Shown in pieces: positions 34,097 through 43,669 of a stretch of DNA of 60,754 nucleotides (its first letter is position 1; each line of letters starts with the position of its first letter). The notes under the pieces were generated by a model. It was not told where the DNA came from, made no database searches, and was given only the letters and a program-made list of their open reading frames with translations. The stretch is from contig NZ_JAMXWM010000028.1 in the NCBI RefSeq assembly GCF_024125445.1, forward strand, positions 1 to 60,754, in the 5' to 3' direction. Both the position numbers and the translations under genes were made by a program. The DNA is from Sporolactobacillus shoreicorticis (GTDB lineage: Bacteria > Bacillota > Bacilli > Bacillales > Sporolactobacillaceae).

Positions 34097-37018
34097 ATGT
34101 CGACAATCAACGACAAGCTGCAGGTAGGCGTCGCATATCAAGAAATAGTGCTTAATGCGGACGGTTCTCCGTGCGACTTTATTTTCTTACAAACAAATCA
34201 GAATTTAGATGAAATGCTTGGTTTGAACCATGGATCCATTGTTGGAAAACGGCTTACCGAATTGGTACCTCAAACGAACAATAATCAGCTGCATCAACTT
34301 ATTCAGCAATTAGCTGAGGTTGCTCTTTTTGGAGGGGTGAATCAGTTCACATTTAATTCTGCACATACGCGACATCGCTATAAAATATACGTATATTCAC
34401 TTGAAAAAAACAGATTCTGGACAAATGTCGTTGACATGTTTTCAGAACAGGAATTGTTTCTAGAACTGCAAAAGCGTTTGTTGATAAAAAATAGGGATGA
34501 TCAGGCCTTTAGCAGAGCGCTTGACCGCTTTCCCCTTGCAATCACGATTATCGCATTAGATGGAACAATTCTCTATGTAAATGATAAATCTAAATCATTG
34601 TTTGATGTGGACAACCGTTTCATTTGCACCAAACAAGCGAAACACTTTTTTGCGAATGAAAAAGATATTTTTTCGTTTCTTCCGCGCATTTCACTGCAAA
34701 AAGCTTCACAGGGGGACGAAGTTTTACTGAAAAAGAATGACGGCACCGTATTCTGGTCGAAATGTGATTCAATGCTGCTCACGTATCATAACCAACCCTG
34801 CATTTTATCCACGCATCAGAACATTAGTGGAGAGAAAAATTTGGCACTGTCCGCCGCTAACAGTGAGGAAAATGACCATCTGCTCTTCGACAATGTGGCA
34901 GAAGCCATTGTCGTTGTTCAGAATGGTTATGTGAAAATGTGCAATCACTATGTTCCTGAAATGACTAAATACAGTCAATCCTATCTGGTTTCCAGACCCT
35001 TTGCAGACTTTATTGCACCACAGGATCGGGAAACGATAATGATCAACCATAATAAGCAGATGCTTGGTGAACGAAGCGGTTCGTTCTCGCGTTTTCGCAT
35101 TTATACGGCTGATGGCAGGCTGCGGTGGATTGCTATGAAGTCGGTACGCATCGATTGGAGAGGGAAACCTGCCAGCTTAAATTTTCTGAATGACATCACT
35201 GATCAAAGGCAAATGGAAGAAGCGCTTAAATTAAGTGAGGAAAAATACAAGGTCATTTTTGAAAATTCTACCGAAGCTATATTCGTCATTCAAAATAACA
35301 GAGTCCAAATTGCCAATTCTATGACGGTACGCACTTCCGGCTATTCATTAGAAGAACTTATGAATACGGATTTTTCCCGGTTTATTTTGCCTGCGGATCG
35401 AATTCGCTGCATCCAAGCCTACCAAAAAAGACTTGAAACAATTAAGGCAAATCAAAAAATGAAATGCCGGATTGTCAAAAAAGATGGTGCTATTATTTGG
35501 GCGCAAGCAAGGGGGACACGTATTAACTGGGACGGAAAACCGGCCGTCCAATACTTCGTTAATGATGTTACAGATCAGATAAAGGCGGAACAGGAACAGA
35601 AGAAGAGTGAACAGAAATATCGGTTGATTGCTGAATACGCATCCGATGTAATCTGGGTATACAACTACACGAAAACTGCTCTTAATTACATAAGTCCATC
35701 GGTGAAGAATTTGCTTGGCTATTCGCAGCAGAAAGCTTTGATGATAAATCCGCAGCAGACTTTTGATCCGGAATCATGGCGTCGATTAAAAAACACGGTT
35801 GCTGAAAAGTTAAGATTAATGCACATTCAAAAAGATGCTTCAAACACTTTTATTATGGAAGTACAGCAGCAGTGTCGTGATAAGCACCTGATTTGGGTGG
35901 AACTGTCCATTCGATTACGCTTGAACGATCGCCATGAATTCGAGATCATTGGCGTGTCACGTAATATTGAAGAACGAAAAATAGCGGAAGCAAATGTGGC
36001 TTATTTAAGCCACCATGATCAATTGACCGGACTCTATAACAGACGATTCTATGATGAGGCATTAAAGCGTTTGGATCGGTCGAAGAGTTATCCTTTAACT
36101 TTGGTACTGGCTGATGTTAATGGGCTTAAATTGACCAATGACGCGTTTGGGCATCGTGCCGGTGACGACCTTTTAATCCATATCTCTAAAATTTTGATTA
36201 AGGACAAGGAAGACGAGGACATTATTGCACGTGTCGGCGGTGATGAGTTTGTGATGCTTTGGCCGCAAATTAATGAGGGACAAGCGGAGCAGCGAATTGA
36301 GCGAATTCACCATCATCTGCAAGCAGCAAGCAGTGTTCATCATACCGTTCTCTCTGTTTCATTCGGCTGGGCAGTTCGCAAATCGGAGAAAGAAACGATG
36401 ACCTATATCTTTACCGAAGCTGAGAATAACATGTATCAGCATAAACTGTTTGAGGGCAACAGCATGCGCAGCAGAACCATTAATATGATTACGAATACGT
36501 TGTATGCTAAGCTTCCCTCAGAAGGGCGCCACGCGCGGAGGGTGAGCAGACTTTGCACGGAAATTGGTCGGAAATTGGGCATGGACGCGAACGATTTGAA
36601 TGAGCTGAAAATGGCAGGTCTTCTCCATGACATTGGAAAGATCACGATTGAAGAGAGCTTATTCAAAAAAGAACAGCTGACTGATTCGGAATGGGCACGC
36701 ATTAAGCTCCATCCGGAAAAAGGGTATCATATTTTAAAATTATCCAATGAATTTATGAACATTTCCCAGTTTATCCTTTGCCATCATGAACGGATTGATG
36801 GCAAAGGCTATCCGCTTGGATTGAAAAGTGAAGAGATTCCATTGCCGTCAAGAATTATCAGCATTGTTGAGGCATATGACTCTATGGTTACCGATCAGCC
36901 GTATCGGCAAAAAATAGCGCAGTACAAAGCGATAGAAATTTTGAAAAAGAATGCGGGAACGCAATTTGATCCTGAGATCGTCGATTTGTTTGTTACAAAG
37001 GTGCTGGCTGCTGAATAA
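34097..37018 (+). CDS. Multi-PAS GGDEF / HD-GYP cyclic-di-GMP protein
   Basis: 973 residues, no membrane segment. About five PAS domains (roughly 1-120, 140-250, 260-370, 380-495, 505-630), then GGDEF (about 640-790) with intact RVGGDEF, then HD-GYP (about 800-970) with LLHDIGK and HHERIDGKGYPLG. It could both make and degrade cyclic-di-GMP, switched by cytoplasmic signals such as redox or ligands bound by PAS. The usual inhibitory RxxD site before GGDEF lacks its Arg (EDED). ATG 34097 follows TTATGGGG, a modest ribosome site. Monocistronic. Confidence 0.92.
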   Translation: MSTINDKLQVGVAYQEIVLNADGSPCDFIFLQTNQNLDEMLGLNHGSIVGKRLTELVPQTNNNQLHQLIQQLAEVALFGGVNQFTFNSAHTRHRYKIYVYSLEKNRFWTNVVDMFSEQELFLELQKRLLIKNRDDQAFSRALDRFPLAITIIALDGTILYVNDKSKSLFDVDNRFICTKQAKHFFANEKDIFSFLPRISLQKASQGDEVLLKKNDGTVFWSKCDSMLLTYHNQPCILSTHQNISGEKNLALSAANSEENDHLLFDNVAEAIVVVQNGYVKMCNHYVPEMTKYSQSYLVSRPFADFIAPQDRETIMINHNKQMLGERSGSFSRFRIYTADGRLRWIAMKSVRIDWRGKPASLNFLNDITDQRQMEEALKLSEEKYKVIFENSTEAIFVIQNNRVQIANSMTVRTSGYSLEELMNTDFSRFILPADRIRCIQAYQKRLETIKANQKMKCRIVKKDGAIIWAQARGTRINWDGKPAVQYFVNDVTDQIKAEQEQKKSEQKYRLIAEYASDVIWVYNYTKTALNYISPSVKNLLGYSQQKALMINPQQTFDPESWRRLKNTVAEKLRLMHIQKDASNTFIMEVQQQCRDKHLIWVELSIRLRLNDRHEFEIIGVSRNIEERKIAEANVAYLSHHDQLTGLYNRRFYDEALKRLDRSKSYPLTLVLADVNGLKLTNDAFGHRAGDDLLIHISKILIKDKEDEDIIARVGGDEFVMLWPQINEGQAEQRIERIHHHLQAASSVHHTVLSVSFGWAVRKSEKETMTYIFTEAENNMYQHKLFEGNSMRSRTINMITNTLYAKLPSEGRHARRVSRLCTEIGRKLGMDANDLNELKMAGLLHDIGKITIEESLFKKEQLTDSEWARIKLHPEKGYHILKLSNEFMNISQFILCHHERIDGKGYPLGLKSEEIPLPSRIISIVEAYDSMVTDQPYRQKIAQYKAIEILKKNAGTQFDPEIVDLFVTKVLAAE

Positions 37019-37038
37019 GGATTACGAAAAAAAAAAAA

Positions 37039-37072
37039 CGGAGCATTGAGCGGCTCCCCGCTCGATGCTCCG
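37039..37072. terminator. Terminator of the amidohydrolase operon
   Basis: CGGAGCAT / ATGCTCCG with inner TGAGCGG / CCGCTCG pairs. A run of A on its left gives T-run on the minus strand. Confidence 0.75.
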
Positions 37073-37082
37073 GCATCAAGTA

Positions 37083-38270
37083 TTAGATTATTTCTTTTCC
37101 TTTTTTAAAGACCCGTTTTTCTCTCTGAACAGTTTTGATATCGTGAAGCGGATTTTCATCAACAACGATGAAGTCTGCAAATTTTTCCGTCTCTAAGCTG
37201 CCGTATTCATGATCAATCTTCAGCAACCGGGCACCGTTGACAGTTGCCGCTTCCAGCGTTTGCAGCGGTGTGCAGCCTGCTTCAACCATGAGCTGCAATT
37301 CGAACGCGGAATCATTTTTGAAATCATTATTTGGTGTACCAGCATCCGTACCCATCGCCAGTTTGATACCTGCTTTGGCGGCCCTGCTGATACTTTCAAT
37401 ATGTGCCTTTTTCACGTCGCGGGCGATGTCCAGCATGAAGTCGGGTACTTGTCCCTCGCCACGATCCGAGATTCCGTAAACAGCGATTAACGTTGGAACA
37501 ATGAATGTGCCTTTCTCTAAAAACATTTGGATCGCTTCGTCATCGAGATAAAAAGCGTGTTCGACCGAATCAACACCGGCGCGTATGGCATTTTTAATAC
37601 CCTCGGTCCCTTGAGCATGTGCGTTAGCAGTTCTGCCTTTGTGATGTGCTTCCAGCACGGCCACACGCATTTCCTCTTCAGTCAGCTGAACATCATCAGG
37701 AGATTCGCCGCCGAACGAAACGCCGCCGGTCGCCATCAACTTGATGTTGTCGGCACCGTTTTTCAGCGCTTTACGTGCCGCCTTGCGTGCTTCGTCGGGG
37801 CTGTCCACTTCATAGCTGATGGTACAAAAGTGTCCGCCGGTCATCGCAAGCGGACGTCCTGATGCGCAGATACCTGGTGACAGAATGTGTCCGCCTTTTT
37901 CCAGCTTGGAAAGTTCAATATCGACGTCAAAGTCTGCGCCGACATCACGGATATAGGTGACCCCATGCTTCAGAAGATCTTTTAAGTTATCCAAAGCAAT
38001 CTTAGTCGCAATAATCGGTGTAAGCTTCGGTGATCCGAGCGGTTCAAGTCTGCCGGAGACATCGGAAGTGATATGTGTATGAGCGTTAATCAGACCGGGC
38101 ATGACGAATTTGTTTCCCAAGTCAACGGTCCGGTCTGCTGCTGATGCCACACCGCTTCCAGTTTCCACAATTTTTCCCGTCTCGTCATCAACAACAAAAA
38201 ATGCATCGGGCTCGAAGTGATCTGTGGTTCCGTCAAATAGAGAAAAATGACGATAAAGCGTTTTTGCCAT
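37083..38270 (-). CDS. Metal-dependent amidohydrolase (imidazolonepropionase/prolidase-like)
   Basis: 395 residues of the amidohydrolase superfamily: PGLINAHTHI (first metal ligands), NIKLMATGG (bridging Lys), TANAHAQG and VEHAFYLD (His ligands), GTDAG (catalytic Asp), and a C-terminal FADFIVVDENPL barrel end. This subgroup includes enzymes that hydrolyse Xaa-Pro dipeptides or N-acyl amino acids; the substrate here is not determined. ATG 38270 follows a G-rich site. It lies 25 bp downstream of a membrane protein gene, probably one operon of importer plus hydrolase. Confidence 0.85.
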   Translation of the reverse strand: MAKTLYRHFSLFDGTTDHFEPDAFFVVDDETGKIVETGSGVASAADRTVDLGNKFVMPGLINAHTHITSDVSGRLEPLGSPKLTPIIATKIALDNLKDLLKHGVTYIRDVGADFDVDIELSKLEKGGHILSPGICASGRPLAMTGGHFCTISYEVDSPDEARKAARKALKNGADNIKLMATGGVSFGGESPDDVQLTEEEMRVAVLEAHHKGRTANAHAQGTEGIKNAIRAGVDSVEHAFYLDDEAIQMFLEKGTFIVPTLIAVYGISDRGEGQVPDFMLDIARDVKKAHIESISRAAKAGIKLAMGTDAGTPNNDFKNDSAFELQLMVEAGCTPLQTLEAATVNGARLLKIDHEYGSLETEKFADFIVVDENPLHDIKTVQREKRVFKKGKEII

Positions 38271-38295
38271 AATAGAGGCCCCTCTCACTTAAATA

Positions 38296-39483
38296 TTATA
38301 GTAATTTCAAAAATACCGAAGCAATAATTACTGAAGCAATGGACACGGTAGCAAATCCACCGACCAGCATTTTCGGAAGAATATTTTCAAGAAGATATTC
38401 TTCTTCATCCGATGTGCTTGAATTGTTTTTGCAAACTTCGGTGGTTAATATGTAGTCTGCAGGGAAACCAAACAGCGCAGTGAGTGAGCACGCGAATGCC
38501 ATGGGCCGACTCATTCCAAACGGTTTTGCAAGAATAAGAGATGCCAGATACATTCCTAGTATACCAAGAATAATTAAAACAACAATTTGAATAATGATAT
38601 GTGCTAATGTTGACGGTGTTGTCAGATTCAGTTGCGAGAATACATAGGCTAATAATCCGTAAATCAGCCAATTAAATACACCGGCTTGATTAAGAGCATT
38701 ACCTTCAAGAAAGCCTAGCTGGTGGGCAATGACACCAAAGATAAGGCAAATGACAAACGAATTAATGACTCCATGCATCAGCTGAGCAGCGAAAAGACTA
38801 AGAGCAGCTACAATAGCGACACGAACCAGAATAAAGGACGAGGTCTGATAATCGTCTGGAAGTCCGAAGATGCGTTTTACCGCTGCACTGTCTGCACGAT
38901 TCATCATCATCTTTGGACGGTTCGGATCTAACTTGATTGACTCTGTACGGAACTTATTAATTAAACGCTGGCTTTCTTTTTTTAGCATCATTGACGTAAT
39001 TGGATAACCAATGAGACTGTGCATAATGAACATGGAAACAGGAAGTGCGACAAGTGCAGTAATTCCGGCAGTTCTGAGTCCGTCAGTCATCAGTAATGCA
39101 GCAACGAGTCCGCCGGTAAGTGGCGGGACAGCAGAAATAACCGTGTGCCAGTCGAAAATGAATGAGCCGATGGTCAATGTAAGCAAGATAGTCCCGCAGA
39201 CGCCGAGGAGGGCGATGGCCACGGCTTTCCATTGCTGGATGAGCTGTCTCAGATTCATGAGTGTGCCTAGGTGGACTAATAAAAGCGCGATACAGATCTG
39301 AACGAATTCTGTATTGTAAGATGCCTGAGTGACGACATCTTTAGGAATAAATGTCCAATAGCCGACGATAAAAAGAACGGCTGTGACGAAAACAGATGGA
39401 ATATAAGCCTTTGATGCAGCAGACACCCATTCCCCAATGAGCATGAAGAGCATGACTGCCAGAAAGCAAAGTAAAAACGACAT
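38296..39483 (-). CDS. Multi-helix membrane transporter, possibly GltS/ESS-like
   Basis: 395 residues, about 11 membrane helices, with symmetrical halves around a cytoplasmic linker (about 165-210, rich in Lys/Arg). Phrases VPPLTGGLVAALLMTDGLRTAG and FACSLTALFGFPADYIL are re-entrant-loop-like, reminiscent of glutamate:Na+ (ESS) symporters. I do not recognise the family for certain. Its operon partner is a probable peptide/amide hydrolase, which suggests uptake of that enzyme's substrate. The GGGAGGCACC site precedes the ATG. Confidence 0.6.
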   Translation of the reverse strand: MSFLLCFLAVMLFMLIGEWVSAASKAYIPSVFVTAVLFIVGYWTFIPKDVVTQASYNTEFVQICIALLLVHLGTLMNLRQLIQQWKAVAIALLGVCGTILLTLTIGSFIFDWHTVISAVPPLTGGLVAALLMTDGLRTAGITALVALPVSMFIMHSLIGYPITSMMLKKESQRLINKFRTESIKLDPNRPKMMMNRADSAAVKRIFGLPDDYQTSSFILVRVAIVAALSLFAAQLMHGVINSFVICLIFGVIAHQLGFLEGNALNQAGVFNWLIYGLLAYVFSQLNLTTPSTLAHIIIQIVVLIILGILGMYLASLILAKPFGMSRPMAFACSLTALFGFPADYILTTEVCKNNSSTSDEEEYLLENILPKMLVGGFATVSIASVIIASVFLKLL

Positions 39484-39661
39484 GATTGGTGCCTCCCAAA
39501 ACTGTAAAAATAATTCACTTAAGTAAAGTGTGAGTAAATACTAACACCTGATACTAATTAAATCAATGCTGCTAAAAATAAAAATTAATTAAATTTTAGC
39601 TTTTTATTGTTTCAAAAAATTGCGGATTTTTCTGGCAAAAAAAGTTTATTCTTAGGTGTAC

Positions 39662-39690
39662 TTGCACTTCGAAGACGAAACGCATACAAT
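39662..39690 (+). promoter_or_regulatory. Promoter of thrS
   Basis: TTGCAC - 17 bp - TACAAT; the start point would be near 39697. Confidence 0.75.
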
Positions 39691-39696
39691 AAGGAC

Positions 39697-39956
39697 ATTG
39701 ACAATTATCAAAAATATAAAAGCGTTGAAGAGGACACGAGCTGTTGTGATCATTCTTAGAGAGGGAAGGATGGTGCGACTTCCTAATGAATTACAATGGA
39801 CTTACCGCCTCCGAGCTTTAGCGATGAACCGATAGTAGTCGCTGACGGCGCAGCCGTTATCTGATCAAGTGCCATGATCGCTTGGCGGTCATGGAACAAG
39901 GGTGGAACCACGAGCTTAGACACTCGTCTCTTATTGGAGGCGGGTGTTTTTATTTT
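39697..39956 (+). promoter_or_regulatory. T-box leader of thrS (threonine specifier, ACC)
   Basis: The specifier region GGACTT-ACC-GCC-TCCGAGC reads ACC (Thr). The T-box core AAGGGTGGAACCACG is at about 39899-39913, followed by the terminator stem CACTCGTCTC / GAGGCGGGTG and TTTTTATTTTT (39921-39956). Uncharged tRNA-Thr would prevent termination. Confidence 0.93.
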
Positions 39957-39973
39957 TCAAAGGAGTGAAAGTT

Positions 39974-41902
39974 ATGTCATCTGTAAAACTAACGTTTCCC
40001 GACCAATCGGTTCGGAAATTTCCAAAAGGCGTTACGGCTGAACAGGTCGCGGAATCGATCAGTTCAAGCCTCAAGAAAAAGGCGGTTGCAGGCAAGGTCA
40101 ATAGCAATTTGTATGATTTGACTCGCCCGATTGAAGAAGATGCGACACTTGAAATCATTACCTTGGATTCTGAAGATGGTTTGGAAATCATGCGCCACAG
40201 CTGCGCGCATCTTTTAGCGCAAGCATTAAGGCGGATCTATCCGGATGTAAAATTAGGTATCGGTCCGGTGATCAAAAATGGTTTTTATTATGACGTTGAT
40301 TTGGAGCATTCATTATCCAAGGAAGACTTTCCTAAGATTGAAAAAGAAATGAAAAAAATTGTAAGTGAAAATCTGCCGATTGTGCGTAAGGAAGTCAGTC
40401 GCGCAGAGGCGATCGACCTTTTTACAAAATTAAATGATCATTTGAAGCTTGAATTAATTCGCGATCTTCCGGGAGACGCGACAATCACCATTTATTCGCA
40501 AGGCGAATATGTCGATCTTTGCCGAGGACCGCATCTTCCGTCAACAGGCAAAATCAAGGCATTCAAACTGATGAATGTATCCGGTGCGTACTGGCGCGGA
40601 AACAGCGATAATGAAATGCTGCAGCGTATTTACGGAGTCGCGTTCCTGAAACAAAAAGAATTGGATGCGCATCTTCATTTTCTCGAAGAGGCAGCGAAAC
40701 GCGATCACCGCAAGCTGGGCAGGCAACTGGAATTGTTCATGTTCTCCGAAGAGGCACCGGGCATGCCTTTTTACTTGACAAATGGTCAGATCATCCGTAC
40801 AGAGCTGGAGAACTTCTCACGTGAATTGCAGCGTCAGGTCGACTATGATGAGGTTCGCACGCCGTTGATGATGAATCAGCGGCTGTGGGAAAACTCAGGT
40901 CACTGGGATCACTATCATGAAAATATGTATTTCACAAAAGTGGACGATGTGAACTATGCGCTCAAGCCAATGAATTGTCCGGGTCACATGCTGATCTATA
41001 AGGATACCTTGCATTCCTACCGTGATCTGCCGATTCGTATTGCCGAGTTCGGCCAGGTTCACCGTCACGAACTGAGTGGGGCACTGAATGGTATGCTGCG
41101 TGTCCGCACGTTCTGTCAGGACGACGCGCATATCTTTGTTCGTCCGGATCAAATCGAAAGTGAAATCAAGAATATTTTCCAACTGATCGGCAAGATTTAT
41201 GAAACCTTCGGATTCAACTATACAGTGGAACTTTCAACCATGCCTGAAGATCATATGGGCAGTCTGGAAATGTGGCAGCAGGCGGAGGCAGGTCTGAAGC
41301 GTGTGCTTGAAGCGATCAATCAGCCCTATACGATCAACGCGGGCGACGGCGCATTTTACGGTCCGAAAATTGACTTCCATATTAAAGATGCCATCGGACG
41401 CGAACATCAATGCGCGACAATTCAGCTTGATTATCAGATGCCGGAGAAATTCGATTTGACGTACATTGATGAGAACAATGAAAAGGTACGCCCGGTCGTT
41501 ATTCATCGCGCTATTTACGGATCACTCGACCGCTTCTTCGCCATCCTGATCGAACATTTTGCCGGTGCGTTCCCAACTTGGCTGGCGCCGAGGCAAGTGC
41601 AGCTCATTCCGGTCGCCGATGTGCACATTGATTATGTGAAGAAGCTGGTGACCGACATGAAGAAGATCGGCATCCGGGCTCATGCGGATCTGCGCGGCGA
41701 GAAGCTCGGTTACAAGATCCGTGATGCGCAGACGCATAAGATTCCCTATATGCTTGTCATTGGTGATCAGGAAATTGATCAGAACGCTGTTAATGTTCGT
41801 AAATATGGTGAACAGAACTCTAAGACGGTCGCCTATGATGCGTTCAAGGCGGACATTCTGAAAGAAATTAAGAACAGAGTAACCCCGGTTCCGAAGGCCT
41901 GA
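39974..41902 (+). CDS. thrS: Threonyl-tRNA synthetase
   Basis: 642 residues. Order: TGS domain (1-60, VKLTFPDQSVRKFPKG), editing domain with HSCAHLLAQALRR and zinc-type YVDLCRGPHLPSTG, class II catalytic core (FMFSEEAPGMPFYLTNGQ, MNCPGHMLIYK, FGQVHRHELSGALNGMLRVR, PVVIHRAIYGSLDRF), and anticodon-binding domain at the end. ATG 39974 has AGGAGTG upstream; the longer frame starts inside the T-box terminator. It is the housekeeping enzyme charging tRNA-Thr. Confidence 0.97.
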   Translation: MSSVKLTFPDQSVRKFPKGVTAEQVAESISSSLKKKAVAGKVNSNLYDLTRPIEEDATLEIITLDSEDGLEIMRHSCAHLLAQALRRIYPDVKLGIGPVIKNGFYYDVDLEHSLSKEDFPKIEKEMKKIVSENLPIVRKEVSRAEAIDLFTKLNDHLKLELIRDLPGDATITIYSQGEYVDLCRGPHLPSTGKIKAFKLMNVSGAYWRGNSDNEMLQRIYGVAFLKQKELDAHLHFLEEAAKRDHRKLGRQLELFMFSEEAPGMPFYLTNGQIIRTELENFSRELQRQVDYDEVRTPLMMNQRLWENSGHWDHYHENMYFTKVDDVNYALKPMNCPGHMLIYKDTLHSYRDLPIRIAEFGQVHRHELSGALNGMLRVRTFCQDDAHIFVRPDQIESEIKNIFQLIGKIYETFGFNYTVELSTMPEDHMGSLEMWQQAEAGLKRVLEAINQPYTINAGDGAFYGPKIDFHIKDAIGREHQCATIQLDYQMPEKFDLTYIDENNEKVRPVVIHRAIYGSLDRFFAILIEHFAGAFPTWLAPRQVQLIPVADVHIDYVKKLVTDMKKIGIRAHADLRGEKLGYKIRDAQTHKIPYMLVIGDQEIDQNAVNVRKYGEQNSKTVAYDAFKADILKEIKNRVTPVPKA

Positions 41903-41932
41903 CCAGCAGCGGAATCACTCGATTATTTCATT

Positions 41933-41983
41933 AAAAAAGACGATTGGGCATTCAAATAAAATGAGTGCTCAACCGTCTTTTTT
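41933..41983 (+). terminator. Terminator of thrS
   Basis: AAAAAAGACG / CGTCTTTTTT with an inner GAGCAC/GTGCTC-like loop. Confidence 0.8.
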
Positions 41984-41987
41984 GTGC

Positions 41988-42173
41988 TTATTTTCGCTGA
42001 TTCAGTTTCCTGCTGATTTCATCTAATTTAGCGATTATGTCTTGATCACGATGTACAGTTGCTCAATTGAACAGCATTTTGATTAAGAAGAAAATGCCGA
42101 AAAGCACACAAAAAACGAGAATAAGCATAGTAATCAATTGAAAAATAATTGATCCGAGACTAAAAGAAAGCAT
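41988..42173 (-). pseudogene. Small membrane protein interrupted by an in-frame TGA
   Basis: From ATG 42173 (AGGAGGAAG upstream) 36 residues form one long membrane helix (FQLITMLILVFCVLFGIFFLIKMLF), then TGA at 42063-42065. The same frame continues ATVHRDQDIIAKLDEISRKLNQRK to TAA at 41988, a charged amphipathic tail typical of Bacillales small membrane proteins (DUF4083-like). A CGA-to-TGA change would explain it. The truncated 36-residue product may still insert in the membrane. Confidence 0.65.
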
Positions 42174-42342
42174 CTGACTTCCTCCTGTACCGTGAGCTTT
42201 TATAAAAAAGTTATGCTGTTTGTTCCTGAGCGATGGAATTTCGTTCGGCATCAAGAATTTTCCCGAGTAGGATTTTTGTGATTCAAGTATAGCATTTTTT
42301 CTTTGCTGAGTTGTTCAAATGATTGGAATAAGAAACAGCCCC

Positions 42343-42377
42343 CTGAATTGGATTTTATTTGTCCAACTTCAGGAGGC
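42343..42377 (-). terminator. Hairpin beyond the acyltransferase gene
   Basis: CCTGAA-TTGGA / TCCAA-C-TTCAGG stem, weak T-run on the minus strand. Confidence 0.5.
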
Positions 42378-42409
42378 CAGCTCAAAATAGGAAATTTTAA
42401 ACGACGCAG

Positions 42410-43402
42410 TTATTGCTGTAAATGGGGCATTTTAATCTCAACAATCGGTTTGGTACACAGCCTGACGGGACGACTGGCAAGTAAATAGCAGAGTGCCAGT
42501 GACGCGGCGAACAAGAAGGCATATTGATACACGTTTTGAATGCTGTCGTAAATGGGGAACAGGACCATTGTTTTGATAAAAAATCCATGGAGCAGATAAA
42601 TGTACAGTGTATTTTTCCCGAGTGCTGTAAAGGAAAACTTTTTCTTAGGAATCAGTGCCATGAAGGCGAAAATGGTAATAAAGGATACGGTGTACACAGC
42701 AAGGCGTGTGAGACTGCCTTCGACATTTGACAGTCCAAATGCCTGATAAGATGAATCATGCAGAACCCAGTTCTGAAGATCCTTTGGAAAAACAAAATGA
42801 CATGCGAGATAAACGGCTATTAAGATAAATAGTGAGGTGATCCGCATGATTTTGCGTGTCAGCAGATTGCTGAACTGCTCCTTCTTCATTAAATAGCCAA
42901 GATAGAAGAAGGGGAAGAATGCGAGTGTACGGGAGGCGCTGTAGTCTGTCCCGAATGAATCGATGAAGCCAGCACCGATACCCATCATGATCGCAACTGG
43001 GAAGCCTATTTTTCCAAGCTTTGAAAACGGAATGATCATCAGTTTCCAGCATAACATGCTGATTAGAAACCAAAGCGTCCAGTGCGGCGAGACTAAATCA
43101 ATTTTAAAAGATTTTGTATATCCGGTCACATAATAAAAATAGGAATAAATAATCTGAAAAATCAAGTATGGAGTCACCGTCTTAATAATCGAGTTTTTCA
43201 CATAACCCTGCTTGTTGAAGTGCTTTGAGAAAAAACCTGAAATAAGAATAAACGCAGGCATATGGAAAATAAAAATGAACGTGTACAGTGAATAAATCTC
43301 AGGTATGTCGGATTTAAGATTCGTTAAGCTGTGTCCGAAAACGACAAGCAAGATTAAGAAGAACTTGGCGTTATCAAAATAACTGTCTCTGATTTTCGTC
43401 AT
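42410..43402 (-). CDS. Membrane acyltransferase, acyltransferase 3 family
   Basis: 330 residues, about ten membrane helices. The N-terminus RDSYFDNAKFFLILLVVFGHSL carries the catalytic His (VFGHS), then FIFHMPAFILISGFFSKHF, PHWTLWFLISMLCWK and ALGKNTLYIYLLHGFFIK. It belongs to the OafA/WecH-like fucose-4-O-acetyltransferase group; the acceptor is unknown. The true start is ATG 43402, not the upstream frame. No polysaccharide genes are adjacent, so the target polymer cannot be inferred. Confidence 0.85.
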   Translation of the reverse strand: MTKIRDSYFDNAKFFLILLVVFGHSLTNLKSDIPEIYSLYTFIFIFHMPAFILISGFFSKHFNKQGYVKNSIIKTVTPYLIFQIIYSYFYYVTGYTKSFKIDLVSPHWTLWFLISMLCWKLMIIPFSKLGKIGFPVAIMMGIGAGFIDSFGTDYSASRTLAFFPFFYLGYLMKKEQFSNLLTRKIMRITSLFILIAVYLACHFVFPKDLQNWVLHDSSYQAFGLSNVEGSLTRLAVYTVSFITIFAFMALIPKKKFSFTALGKNTLYIYLLHGFFIKTMVLFPIYDSIQNVYQYAFLFAASLALCYLLASRPVRLCTKPIVEIKMPHLQQ

Positions 43403-43613
43403 TTGCTTCTTCTCTCCCCTTTGACTGATTATCATAAGAATTTCGTTTCCTTTCATGACAAAATTGCGGTTGTCATCAAGTGATGACGCGAATGCAAAAA
43501 GGATGTAACACTGTAACAGTGCGGTCAATTGATTCGACATCTTATGCGCTTATCCTCGCATAGAAGCATTAATTTTTACTTAACGGAAATATGGCAAAAA
43601 AATAAAATCCGCA

Positions 43614-43648
43614 CAAAAAAAAACAGCCTCTATGAAGAAGCTGCTTTT
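43614..43648 (-). terminator. Terminator of the RpiB-like gene
   Basis: On the minus strand AGCAGC...GCTG followed by nine T. Confidence 0.7.
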
Positions 43649-43669
43649 AACAAATCTATTCGTTAGTTT

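Noticed and set aside
42063-42065. In-frame TGA as a selenocysteine codon, given the proline reductase genes nearby
   Set aside because: The surrounding residues are a membrane helix end with no redox context, and the prd proteins themselves use cysteine.
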